Notes: generated by a model not told the origin, from the sequence alone. DNA of 10,564 nt from Lysobacteraceae bacterium UBA6001 (GCA_002429615.1 DJAN01000276.1:1-10564); one strand, 5' to 3'. Shown: positions 1 to 7,030, numbered from the stretch's first letter. Numbers and translations are program-made.

Positions 1-1
1 G

Positions 2-82
2 CTCGATGGCGCCATCCATGGCGCCAACGGTCCCGGAAGCGGCCTGTCCCCGGACACCCGACGGTTCATCGCCAGCGGATAA
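2..82 (+). CDS. 3' end of an unidentified plus-strand gene (partial, possibly degraded)
   Basis: An open frame enters from the left edge and stops at TAA 80-82, giving 26 residues that end in DTRRFIASG. About 20 of 26 third codon positions are G or C, which fits coding DNA of this genome better than the other two plus frames (about 17 of 26). I do not recognise the product. The same frame goes on past the stop with an even stronger coding-like base pattern to about base 187, so the TAA may be a nonsense mutation or a sequence error rather than the natural end. The frame converges on the OmpA-family gene. The fragment is too short for a functional call. Confidence 0.3.
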   Translation, partial: LDGAIHGANGPGSGLSPDTRRFIASG

Positions 83-176
83 GAGGTCAACTTCGGGTTG
101 TGCGAGGTGCTGGCGTCACTGCGGCACGGGCTGGAGCGCGCAGGCACCTTCGGCGACCTCCCGCACGCCAGATACA

Positions 177-202
177 ACAAGGGCCGCATTCGCGGCCCTT
201 GT
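177..202 (-). terminator. Rho-independent terminator of the OmpA-family gene
   Basis: A perfect 11-bp stem, with arms 177-187 (ACAAGGGCCGC) and 192-202, closes a 4-base loop (ATTC). Read on the minus strand it begins 24 bases after the stop codon at 226 and is followed by the T-rich run TTGTATCT, as expected of an intrinsic terminator. On the plus strand the sequence after the stem is not T-rich, so termination of any gene from the left would be weaker. Confidence 0.75.
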
Positions 203-225
203 CGTGGTTGAACGGATCACGCCGC

Positions 226-948
226 TCAGTTCATGCCGGTGGTGCCCGGCGTGCCCTCGCGCAGCGGGATCAGGTGGATCTCCACCCGGCGGTTCTTGGC
301 GCGGCCCGCGTCGGTGTTGTTGTCGGCGATCGGCATGCGCTTGCCCATGCCCAGCACCTCCATGCGCTCGCGCTGTACGCCCTGCGCGCTCAGGTAGGTG
401 GCGACCGAATCGGCACGCTGCTCGCTCAGGCGCTGGTTCACCGCGTCGGTACCGATGCTGTCGGTGTGGCCCACCACCTCCACCATGGTCTGGTTGTATT
501 CCTTCAGCGTGGCGGCGACACCATTGAGCGCGGAATAGAAATCCGGCTTCAGCGTGGCCTTGTTGAAGTCGAACGTGACGCCGTCCGGCAGGTTGAGGGT
601 GATGTTGTCGCCCTGGCGCGAGACCTCGATACCAGTGTTGGCGGTACGCTCGCGCAGCGCGCGTTCCTGTCGGTCCTGGTACTGGCCAATCGCCGCGCCA
701 CCCAGCGCACCGATACCGGCGCCGACCATCGCGTGCTGGCGGCGCTCGGTGGCGCTGTCGCCAGTCAGCAGGCCACCGGCCACGCCGATGGCGGCGCCGA
801 TCAAAGCGTTGCGGCCGGTCTTGTTCTGCTGCTGGGTCGGGTTGCCGTACTGGTCCTGCTGGACGTAGGAGCCGCCGGTGGCGCAGGCCGAGAGGGCCAG
901 CGCGGCGGCGACGGCGACACATACCTGCTTGTTCGCTGCTCGGAACAT
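226..948 (-). CDS. OmpA-family lipoprotein (YiaD-like), peptidoglycan-binding
   Basis: The product has 240 residues. It opens with a lipoprotein signal peptide ending in the lipobox LSAC, so Cys22 is the likely lipidated residue. Residues about 49-88 are rich in Gly and Ala (IGAAIGVAGG, VGAGIGALGG), typical of glycine-zipper segments. Residues about 120-227 form the OmpA C-terminal domain, with GHTDSIG at 160-166 and NRRVEI at 219-224; this domain binds peptidoglycan diaminopimelate in the family. It probably tethers the outer membrane to the cell wall. An in-frame ATG at 1020 would add 24 residues before the signal peptide. The start at 948 is preferred because AAGGAG lies 5 bases upstream and the signal peptide then begins at residue 1. 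The gene lies 132 bp downstream of the photolyase on the same strand and has its own terminator. Confidence 0.93.
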   Translation of the reverse strand: MFRAANKQVCVAVAAALALSACATGGSYVQQDQYGNPTQQQNKTGRNALIGAAIGVAGGLLTGDSATERRQHAMVGAGIGALGGAAIGQYQDRQERALRERTANTGIEVSRQGDNITLNLPDGVTFDFNKATLKPDFYSALNGVAATLKEYNQTMVEVVGHTDSIGTDAVNQRLSEQRADSVATYLSAQGVQRERMEVLGMGKRMPIADNNTDAGRAKNRRVEIHLIPLREGTPGTTGMN

Positions 949-953
949 GATTT

Positions 954-959
954 CTCCTT
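954..959 (-). promoter_or_regulatory. Ribosome binding site fixing the OmpA-family start
   Basis: AAGGAG on the minus strand lies 5 bases before the ATG at 948. It is the strongest Shine-Dalgarno match near this gene and decides against the upstream in-frame ATG at 1020. A small 5-bp hairpin (963-975) sits just upstream of it in the leader. Confidence 0.8.
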
Positions 960-1080
960 GTTGCCGGTATCCGGCGGGATGCACCGGGCGAGAATAAACA
1001 GGCAGACGCGAGTACGACATGATGAAAACGCACGCGACGCGCGCATGTCAGGCGCACGTTCAGACACCTGTCGCGACGAT

Positions 1081-2505
1081 TCAGTTTGCCGCGCGCATCC
1101 GCGCGTAGGCCGTCAACGCGGCTTCGCGCCCTTCGGCAAGCTCAATGATCGGCGCGGACGGATAGTCCGGCACATGCGCGGCCAGCGCTTGCGGGTGTTC
1201 CCACGGTGCGAAGCGTTGCGCTACCGGCAATGCGCCCAGTTCGGGCACCCAGCGGCTGATGTAGCGGGCCTGTGGATCGAAGCGCTTGGCCTGCGTCACC
1301 GGATTGAACACGCGAAAATACGGGGCGGCGTCGGCACCGGTGCCGGCCACCCACTGCCAGCCCAGCGTGTTGTTGGCGAGGTCGGCATCGACCAGCGTGT
1401 CCCAGAACCAACGCGCGCCGATGCGCCAGTGTTGGCGCAGGTGCTTGGTCAACAGGCTGGCGACGATCATGCGCACGCGGTTGTGCATGAAGCCGGTGGC
1501 CCACAGCTCGCGCATGCCGGCATCGACGATGGGGATGCCGGTGCGGCCCTGTCGCCAGGCGCGCAGCGTGGCGGCGTCGCGCGCGGCCCAGGGGAAGTGG
1601 TCGAAGCGGGTGTCGAGGTTGCGGTCCGGGGTATGCGGGAAATGGTGCAGCAGGTGATGGGCGAATTCGCGCCAGCCGAGTTCGCGGATATAGCCATCGA
1701 CGTCGGCGGCGGTACCGGCGCGGTGGTGCCGGGCCAGTTCGGCGCAGATGCGCCACGGCGCGATTTCGCCGAAATGCAGATGCGGCGACATCCGTGAGGT
1801 GCCGATGCGATCAGGCTGGTCGCGCTGCTGGCGATAACCGTGCAGCGCACCATCGACGAACGCTTCCAGCATCTCGTGCGCGCCCGCCTCGCCCGGTTGC
1901 CAGTGTTCCCAGAAGCCGCGATCCCAGTCGCGCGTGGGCGCCAGGCCGAGCGCGTCCAGCGCCTCGCTGCGCAGCGCCGGCGGCGGTGCCGGCAAACGCG
2001 ACGGCGCCTGCCAGGGCGCGGGCAGGCGCCACTGGGTCAGTGCGCTGCGCCAGAACGGGGTGAACACCTTGTACGGAGCGCCCTGCTTCGTCGCCAACTC
2101 CCAAGGCTCGAACAGCAGCGCGCCATTGAAGCTCTCCACCGCCACACCGCGCTCGCGCAGCGTGCGCTTGATCCGGGCGTCGCGCGGCTGGGTCGCGGGT
2201 TCGTATTTGCGCGTCCAGTACACCGCGACCGCGTCGGTTTCACGCAGCAGCGTGTCCAGCGCCTCCTCGCTCGGCCCGCGCCGGATCAGCAGGCGCGAAC
2301 CGCGCGCACGCAGATCGGCATCCAGTGCCGCCAGCGAACGGTGCAGCCAGGCATGGGAGGCTGCGCCCGGGCACCATGCGCCCTCTTCCTCCGGGGCATG
2401 TACGTAGACCGGCACCGGCACATGCCCCGCCTCCAGCGCGGCACGCAATGCGGGTTGATCGTTCAGCCGCAGATCGCGGCGCAGCCATACCAGGGCGTGG
2501 GTCAT
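1081..2505 (-). CDS. phrB: Deoxyribodipyrimidine photo-lyase (class I CPD photolyase)
   Basis: The product has 474 residues, the usual family length. It repairs UV-induced cyclobutane pyrimidine dimers using light, reduced FAD and an antenna cofactor. The N-terminal Rossmann-like antenna domain starts with LVWLRRDLRLNDQ (residues 5-17). The C-terminal FAD domain shows RIGTSRMSPHLHFGE (233-247), WREFAHHLL (278-286), VDAGMRELWATGFMHNR (327-343) and GWQWVAGTGADAAPYFR (382-398). Trp383, Trp360 and Trp306 match in spacing the E. coli electron-transfer triad W382/W359/W306, and Asn379 matches the Asn next to flavin N5. A longer in-frame extension upstream to about 2838 has no family similarity and overlaps the fucosidase gene, so ATG 2505 is chosen. 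That start has no clear Shine-Dalgarno. The gene is divergent from the fucosidase. No SOS-type operator was seen. Confidence 0.96.
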   Translation of the reverse strand: MTHALVWLRRDLRLNDQPALRAALEAGHVPVPVYVHAPEEEGAWCPGAASHAWLHRSLAALDADLRARGSRLLIRRGPSEEALDTLLRETDAVAVYWTRKYEPATQPRDARIKRTLRERGVAVESFNGALLFEPWELATKQGAPYKVFTPFWRSALTQWRLPAPWQAPSRLPAPPPALRSEALDALGLAPTRDWDRGFWEHWQPGEAGAHEMLEAFVDGALHGYRQQRDQPDRIGTSRMSPHLHFGEIAPWRICAELARHHRAGTAADVDGYIRELGWREFAHHLLHHFPHTPDRNLDTRFDHFPWAARDAATLRAWRQGRTGIPIVDAGMRELWATGFMHNRVRMIVASLLTKHLRQHWRIGARWFWDTLVDADLANNTLGWQWVAGTGADAAPYFRVFNPVTQAKRFDPQARYISRWVPELGALPVAQRFAPWEHPQALAAHVPDYPSAPIIELAEGREAALTAYARMRAAN

Positions 2506-2650
2506 GCAGGAGCGCGAAGCGAAGACGGTCACCCATCTTATCCGTTGCGTGGATGACGGCACGGTGCATGCCGCGATGCATGCAGAAGCCGGCGCGACCC
2601 CGCTGGCCGGCACTGCTAGCGTGCCGGACACCTGGTTCCGGGACCGCGCC
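2506..2650. promoter_or_regulatory. Divergent intergenic region between photolyase and fucosidase
   Basis: This 145-bp region must hold the promoters for the two divergent genes. I find no convincing -35/-10 pair for either. A weak -10-like TAAGAT (minus strand, 2535-2540) lies ahead of the photolyase without a good -35. Two inverted repeats are present: TGCATGC (2565-2571) facing GCATGCA (2578-2584), and CCGGCAC (2607-2613) facing GTGCCGG (2621-2627). The second ends 23 bases before the fucosidase ATG. Confidence 0.45.
2607..2627. repeat. Interrupted palindrome upstream of the fucosidase
   Basis: Two perfect 7-bp arms (CCGGCAC and GTGCCGG) flank a 7-base centre that itself contains the palindrome GCTAGC. 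The centre also contains a loose extended -10-like TGCTAGCGT (2614-2622). It could be an operator, a hairpin in the leader, or both. No binding protein is encoded in the window. Confidence 0.4.
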
Positions 2651-4057
2651 ATGCCAAACCCACGCCACTGGCTGCTGCCTGCCCTCCTCCTGCTCGGGCA
2701 GGCGATCACCCCCGCACCGCTGGCGGCGGCGCCGGCAAGCGCGCGCGGCACGGATGCCGACCGCCCGGGCAAGCCCGGCGAAACCGCGGCGATGCGCAAT
2801 ACGCGCCTGCGCGGCTTCCGCCATGCCCGCTTCGGCATGTTCGTGCACTGGGGCCTCTACGCGCAGGCCGCCGGCCAATGGCAGGGGCGCCGCGTCGACG
2901 GCTACGGCGAATGGCTGCAGGCCAATGCACGCGTGCCCGCGATGGACTACGCCGCATTGGCCACGCAGTTCGATCCGGTCGAGTTCGACGCCCACGCGTG
3001 GGTGGCGCTGGCCCAGGCGGCCGGCATGGGCTACCTGGTGTTCACCGCCAAGCATCACGATGGTTTCGCGATGTACGACTCGCAGGTCGACGATTTCGAC
3101 ATCGTGGCGCGCACGCCATGGGGCCGCGACCCGCTGGCCGAACTCGCCGATGCGGCACGGGCGGCCGGCCTGCCGCTCGGCCTGTACTACTCGCAGAACC
3201 TGGACTGGCACGACCCGGACGCACGCGGCAACGACTGGGAAGCTGGCCGGCGCAAGGCCGGTGGCGACTTCGACGCCTACATGCGGCGCAAGGCGCTCCC
3301 GCAGCTGGCCGAACTGCTGGACGGCCGCTACGGCGAGATCGCCGAGCTGTGGTGGGACTATCCGGCCGATGCCACCCAGGAGGAGGGCGATCGCTTCCGC
3401 ACGGCGGCGTGGTCGCGGCAACCGCGGATGGTGATGAACGATCGCGGCGGTGGCCGTGGCGGCGACTTCGGCACCCCGGAACAGGCCGTGCCGGCGCACA
3501 TCGTCGGCGAGCCGGACTTCGAGGTCTGCATGACACTCAACGACACCTGGGGCTACCGCGCCGACGACAGCCGCTGGAAATCACCGCGCCAGCTGCTGGC
3601 GCACCTGGTGGATACGGTGTCCCAGGGCGGGAACTTCCTGCTCAACGTCGGCCCCGACGCGCGTGGCCGCATCCCCGCGCCGAGCGTGGAGATCCTGCAG
3701 CGGATCGGGCGCTGGATGGACGTCAACGGCGACGCGATCCGCGATGCGCGGCGCTGCCCACTGCCCGCCTTCCCGGACGGCGTGTGCACGCGCACGCCGG
3801 GCCAGTTGCACCTGTTCGTCAAGCAGTGGCCCGCGCAGGGCCGGCTGCGGCTCGACATGCCCTTCCGTATCCAAGAGGCGTGGCTGCAGGGGGCGCGCAC
3901 GCAGCCACTGGCGTGGTCGCAGGGCGAGCAGCTGGAAATCACCCTGCCGCCGCAAGCCCGCACGCAGCTGCTGCCGGTACTGACGCTGACACTGGCCACC
4001 GGACCGGCAACGCCCGAAGACGCCACCGGTCCGGGGCCGATGCCTCACAGCTTGTAG
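2651..4057 (+). CDS. Secreted alpha-L-fucosidase, glycoside hydrolase family 29
   Basis: The product has 468 residues and should remove terminal alpha-L-fucose from glycans with retention of configuration. Residues 1 to about 27 are a signal peptide (hydrophobic LLPALLLLG, then Ala-rich PLAAA), so it acts in the periplasm or outside. The catalytic barrel shows FGMFVHWGLY (61-70), YGEWLQ (85-90), the substrate-binding FTAKHHDGF (131-139) and LWWDYP (233-238). By family position Asp236 is the nucleophile. Glu291, in FEVCMTLNDTWGY, is a possible acid/base, but this residue varies between GH29 subfamilies. GGNFLLNVGPDARG (326-339) is also typical. A small beta-rich C-terminal domain follows (about 370-452). 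The frame is open further upstream to 2504, but only the ATG at 2651 begins a signal peptide; its ribosome site is weak (GGGA, 2640-2643). The last 13 bp overlap the end of the convergent receptor gene. Confidence 0.93.
   Translation: MPNPRHWLLPALLLLGQAITPAPLAAAPASARGTDADRPGKPGETAAMRNTRLRGFRHARFGMFVHWGLYAQAAGQWQGRRVDGYGEWLQANARVPAMDYAALATQFDPVEFDAHAWVALAQAAGMGYLVFTAKHHDGFAMYDSQVDDFDIVARTPWGRDPLAELADAARAAGLPLGLYYSQNLDWHDPDARGNDWEAGRRKAGGDFDAYMRRKALPQLAELLDGRYGEIAELWWDYPADATQEEGDRFRTAAWSRQPRMVMNDRGGGRGGDFGTPEQAVPAHIVGEPDFEVCMTLNDTWGYRADDSRWKSPRQLLAHLVDTVSQGGNFLLNVGPDARGRIPAPSVEILQRIGRWMDVNGDAIRDARRCPLPAFPDGVCTRTPGQLHLFVKQWPAQGRLRLDMPFRIQEAWLQGARTQPLAWSQGEQLEITLPPQARTQLLPVLTLTLATGPATPEDATGPGPMPHSL
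3994..4038. repeat. Long hairpin at the convergent gene junction
   Basis: The arm GGCC-A-CCGGACCGG (3994-4007) pairs with CCGGTCCGGGGCC (4026-4038): 13 base pairs with a single bulged A and an 18-base loop. It lies inside the fucosidase 3' coding end, 7 bases beyond the receptor stop codon when read on the minus strand. No T-run follows on either strand, so it is not a classical intrinsic terminator. It could still slow transcription or protect 3' ends of the convergent transcripts. Confidence 0.5.
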
Positions 4058-6786
4058 CTGAAGCCCAGCAGGTACTGGCGCCCGTACTCGGTGTATTCCT
4101 CCGGGAGGAACAGGCCGGTGCTGTTGGTGGACTCGCTGACCTCGGTGCGGAACGGTTCGTTGGTCAGGTTGTTGACCTGGAACATCACCGACAGCCCCTT
4201 CAACACGCTGGTATCCGGGAAGGCATAGCTGACCTGCAGGTCCACGCTGCGCTCGCTCAGCGTGTTGCGGTACTGGCGCTGGCCGAACAGCGAGGAATAC
4301 TCGCCGCGGTACGGGTCGCGGTAGCGCTGGCTGATGCGCGCGCCCCAGCCGTACTTTTCATAGAACAGCGTGGCGTTGGCCACGATCTTCGACAGGCCCG
4401 GGATGGTATCGGTGCCCGGGGTGGTGTCGTTCGGATCCGGGTCGATCGACGACTCGGTGTACGAACCGTTGAGCTGCACGCCGAAGCCATCCAGGCTTTC
4501 GGAGAACAGGTCGCCGGTCAGCGTCACCGCCGCTTCGACGCCGCGCATGTAGCCGCCGGTGCCGTTGGCCCAGGTCGAGAACGTGCCGATGTTGGAGATC
4601 GGGGTCTCGCCATCCGGGTTGTAGCCGGTGAAGTCCCACGGAATGGTCTGGCGGTAGATGTAGGTTTCCAGGTCCTTGTAGAACAGCGCGACGCTGGCGT
4701 AGCTGGCGCGGCCCATGTACTTCTCCAGCGACAGGTCGACCGCGTTGGCGCGGTACGGCTCCAGCGTTGGGTTGCCGCCGCTGCCCTCCCACAGGCTGGT
4801 GGTCTGGCTGACCGAGGCGCTGGAATCGGCGCTGAGGTAGTTGATCGGCGCGCGCATCAGCTGCTTGGCGGCACCGAAGCGCACGTTCCAGCCATCGCCG
4901 AAGTCGAACACCAGGTTCAGGCTCGGCAGCGCGTCGTTGTAGCGCGCGCCCAGGGTCTGGGTGCCGGTGATCGCGCCGCCGTTGGCGTTGAAGCCGGTGG
5001 AGGACTGGTCGGTGGTGATGTACTGCATGCCCGCGTTGCCGCGCACGCGGATGCGGTCGGTCAGGTCCATGTCGATGTTGGCGCGCAGGTAGTACGTGTT
5101 GACGTCCTCGTCGACGACGTAGTCCTTGCGCAGGTCGTCGTTGCTCTCGGAGATCGCCACGTCGTAGTACTGGTCCAGCAGCGTGCGCGGGTTGAAGCTG
5201 AGGATGTTGCCCATGCCAACGAAGCCGAGCGAGGTCGGCGACATCAGCAGCGAGGGATCGACCAGCGTGGCGCCATCGCGCAGCGTGGCGAAGTACACGT
5301 CCGAGCGCTTGTCCTTGCTGCGGCGGTTGATGTTGGCGCCGAAGTCGAAGCTGCGCACGAAGGCGGTGTCGACGTTGTAGGTGAACTGCAGGCGCCCGGC
5401 CTTGATCTCGTCCTTCTGCCAGGAGTTCTCCAGGCGGCCGTCATGCCCGTAGTTCTGCACGTCCCACAGGTAGACGCTGTTGGGGTCGGACAGGTCGGCC
5501 AGCGAGTAGTTGCCGTAGCCGGCGCTGATCGGCACCTGGAAGCCGACATCCTGCGGATCCAGCAGGCCGGCATAGGTCTCCAGCTGCGACTGGCGGCGCT
5601 CGGCGCGCGAATAGTTCAGGTCCAGGCTGACGGTCCACGGATCGAAGCTGATCGTGTTGGTCCAGCCGGCCGAGAACAGCTTGTCCTCGCGGGTGTTGTT
5701 GTCGTTGCGCACCAGCGGCTGCACGCCGGTCTGGGTGCCGCTGGTGATGATCGGATAGCCGTTGCGCTCGGTGAGGCCGATGTTCTCGTAGCCGGCGGGC
5801 TGGCCGTTCATGCCGGTCCAGTAGGCGTCGTTGGTCCACATCGCGCCGTGCATCACTTCGTCCTGGTCGAACTTGGACCAGTACACGTCGAGGATGCTGT
5901 GGAAGTGCTCGTTGGGCTTGAACTCGAACGCGGCCATCACGCCGTCGCGGGTCAGGTCGCGCGACTTCACCCAGGCTTCCTGGCCCTGCAGCGCGATCGC
6001 GTCGGCCGGCTTACCGGGCTGCGACTGCCCCCATACGTCGGTGTTGGCCCACCACCATTCCTTGTAGTGCTGCTCCTGGAACGGCGAGTTCAACCGCGCC
6101 ACGCCCAGCGCGATGCCGAAGGTGTCATCGGCGAACTGGTCCACGTAGGACGCGCTGGCGCGGTAGCCCTTGTCGTCGCCGTCCGAACTCAGCTTGCCCA
6201 GCGAGTTCTTCTCGCCGTTGCCGGTGATGACGATGCGGCGCTCGCCGAGGTCGAGTGGACGGATGGTCTGCAGGTCGACCGTGCCGGACAGGCCCTGGCC
6301 GATCACCGCCGCGTCGGCGGTCTTGTATACGGTGACGGCATTGATCAGCTCGGCCGGGTACTGGTCGAACTCCACGCCGCGGCTGTCGCCGGTGCTGACC
6401 TGCTCGCGGCCATTGAGCGTGGTGCCGACGAACTGCTCGGACATGCCGCGGATCTGCACGACCTGCGAACGGCCGTCCACGCGCTGGGTGGCGATGCCGG
6501 GCAGGCGCGAGATCGAGTCGGCGATGCTGATGTCGGGCAGCTTGCCGATGTCCTCGGCGGAGATGGCCTCGACGATCGAGGTCGATTCGTTCTTGGTGGC
6601 GACCGCCGACTCGATGGCGGCGCGGATGCCGGTGACCTGGACCGCGTCGAGCGTGGTCGGGTCCGGGGTGTTCTGGGTGGTGGCCTGCTGGGCCTGTGCG
6701 GTACCGGCGCCAAGCGCCAGGGCGCAGGCCAGGACCAGCTGGTGACGACGGAACGTCCCGCGCGGGGACAGGTGATGACAGCGCAT
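4045..6786 (-). CDS. TonB-dependent outer-membrane receptor, Xanthomonas/Caulobacter type
   Basis: The product has 913 residues, normal for this family. It is a 22-strand outer-membrane barrel with a plug that takes up ligands using TonB/ExbBD energy. The signal peptide cleaves near AQA-QQ (residue 32). A TonB-box-like TLDAVQVTG lies at 45-53. The plug occupies roughly 60-176, with SIVEAISAEDIGKLPD (70-85), SISRLPGI (91-98), VVQIRGM (109-115) and SGTVDLQT (167-174). The rest is the barrel, ending in LLGFSYKL; the final residue is Leu rather than the commoner Phe. This family often imports carbohydrates, and the adjacent fucosidase makes a fucose-containing glycan a reasonable guess, not shown directly. 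GGAGG lies 7 bases before the ATG. Upstream are candidate promoters and LacI-type palindromes. The gene overlaps the convergent fucosidase by 13 bp. Confidence 0.94.
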   Translation of the reverse strand: MRCHHLSPRGTFRRHQLVLACALALGAGTAQAQQATTQNTPDPTTLDAVQVTGIRAAIESAVATKNESTSIVEAISAEDIGKLPDISIADSISRLPGIATQRVDGRSQVVQIRGMSEQFVGTTLNGREQVSTGDSRGVEFDQYPAELINAVTVYKTADAAVIGQGLSGTVDLQTIRPLDLGERRIVITGNGEKNSLGKLSSDGDDKGYRASASYVDQFADDTFGIALGVARLNSPFQEQHYKEWWWANTDVWGQSQPGKPADAIALQGQEAWVKSRDLTRDGVMAAFEFKPNEHFHSILDVYWSKFDQDEVMHGAMWTNDAYWTGMNGQPAGYENIGLTERNGYPIITSGTQTGVQPLVRNDNNTREDKLFSAGWTNTISFDPWTVSLDLNYSRAERRQSQLETYAGLLDPQDVGFQVPISAGYGNYSLADLSDPNSVYLWDVQNYGHDGRLENSWQKDEIKAGRLQFTYNVDTAFVRSFDFGANINRRSKDKRSDVYFATLRDGATLVDPSLLMSPTSLGFVGMGNILSFNPRTLLDQYYDVAISESNDDLRKDYVVDEDVNTYYLRANIDMDLTDRIRVRGNAGMQYITTDQSSTGFNANGGAITGTQTLGARYNDALPSLNLVFDFGDGWNVRFGAAKQLMRAPINYLSADSSASVSQTTSLWEGSGGNPTLEPYRANAVDLSLEKYMGRASYASVALFYKDLETYIYRQTIPWDFTGYNPDGETPISNIGTFSTWANGTGGYMRGVEAAVTLTGDLFSESLDGFGVQLNGSYTESSIDPDPNDTTPGTDTIPGLSKIVANATLFYEKYGWGARISQRYRDPYRGEYSSLFGQRQYRNTLSERSVDLQVSYAFPDTSVLKGLSVMFQVNNLTNEPFRTEVSESTNSTGLFLPEEYTEYGRQYLLGFSYKL

Positions 6787-6793
6787 TCGGCTC

Positions 6794-6798
6794 CCTCC
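6794..6798 (-). promoter_or_regulatory. Ribosome binding site of the TonB-dependent receptor
   Basis: GGAGG on the minus strand is 7 bases from the ATG at 6786. This agrees with the signal-peptide start and sets the leader end of the regulated region. Confidence 0.75.
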
Positions 6799-6807
6799 AA
6801 GCCTCGA

Positions 6808-6821
6808 TGACAGCGCTGTAA
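6808..6821. promoter_or_regulatory. Second LacI-family-like operator in the receptor leader
   Basis: The minus strand reads TTACAGCGCTGTCA, a palindrome with 6 of 7 pairs matching and a perfect 10-bp core (6810-6819). It fits the loose LacI/GalR pattern TGnnAnCGnTnnCA except at one position. It lies 9 bases upstream of the ribosome site and overlaps the -10 of the downstream candidate promoter (TAGTTA, 6819-6824). Confidence 0.45.
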
Positions 6822-6848
6822 CTACGGCGAGGAGGAATAGATTGTCAA
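6819..6848 (-). promoter_or_regulatory. Candidate promoter P2 of the receptor gene
   Basis: A perfect -35 TTGACA (6843-6848) is followed after 18 bases by a poor -10, TAGTTA (6819-6824). The excellent -35 and local AT-richness support it; the weak -10 counts against it. Transcription would start near 6812, giving a leader of about 25 bases. Confidence 0.35.
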
Positions 6849-6854
6849 CTTTTC

Positions 6855-6884
6855 GTTATATGGCCTTCGCGGGTAGCGTGGAAA
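6855..6884 (-). promoter_or_regulatory. Candidate promoter P1 of the receptor gene
   Basis: A near-consensus -10, TATAAC (6855-6860), lies 18 bases downstream of the -35-like TTTCCA (6879-6884). The -35 is inside the palindrome 6879-6892, so a bound repressor would block RNA polymerase. Transcription would start near 6848, giving a leader of about 61 bases. Confidence 0.45.
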
Positions 6885-6892
6885 CGCTTGCA
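6879..6892. promoter_or_regulatory. LacI-family operator-like palindrome upstream of the receptor
   Basis: TGGAAACGCTTGCA matches at every fixed position the pattern TGnAAnCGnTTnCA seen for many LacI/GalR-family sugar regulators. Two more complementary bases on each side (CG...CG) extend the dyad to 18 bp, with 7 of 9 pairs matching. The site covers the -35 of candidate promoter P1. No LacI-family gene is inside the window, so the regulator would be encoded elsewhere. Confidence 0.6.
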
Positions 6893-6917
6893 CGACAAAG
6901 GCGCACGTAGGCGCGCA

Positions 6918-6938
6918 TGCGATGGGTGACGCATCGCA
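6918..6938. repeat. Short hairpin between dehydrogenase operon and receptor gene
   Basis: TGCGATG (6918-6924) pairs with CATCGCA (6932-6938) around a 7-base loop. It lies about 90 bases after the stop of the molybdopterin subunit. There is no T-run after it on the minus strand, so a terminator role is doubtful. I see no clear terminator anywhere in 6893-7030. Confidence 0.3.
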
Positions 6939-7030
6939 ACACGTGGCGCGCGCGGTTCGTGGTCAATAAATGATCGGCCATGGCGGGGCGTCGATGATGC
7001 AACGGCACGACACCCTGCCAAGCCGGCGCC

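Noticed and set aside
963..975. A small hairpin (GCCGG-TAT-CCGGC) just upstream of the OmpA-family ribosome site, considered as a regulatory element or RNA thermometer.
   Set aside because: The stem is only 5 bp and does not include the Shine-Dalgarno bases; such short GC stems are common by chance at this base composition.
949..1080. A possible dedicated promoter for the OmpA-family gene around TATTCT in its leader.
   Set aside because: The -10 match is 4 of 6 and no acceptable -35 was found at 16-18 bases, so I cannot support a specific promoter.
100..1797. A 565-residue plus-strand open frame opposite the OmpA and photolyase genes.
   Set aside because: It spans two well-identified minus-strand genes and the gap between them, has no recognisable domain and no good ribosome site.
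2878..6810. A 1310-residue plus-strand open frame running out of frame through the fucosidase and antisense to the whole receptor gene.
   Set aside because: It is the antisense shadow of strong G/C third-position bias. Its translation is low-complexity Arg/Ala/Gly/Val/Asp-rich with no domains, while the fucosidase and receptor frames have clear family motifs.
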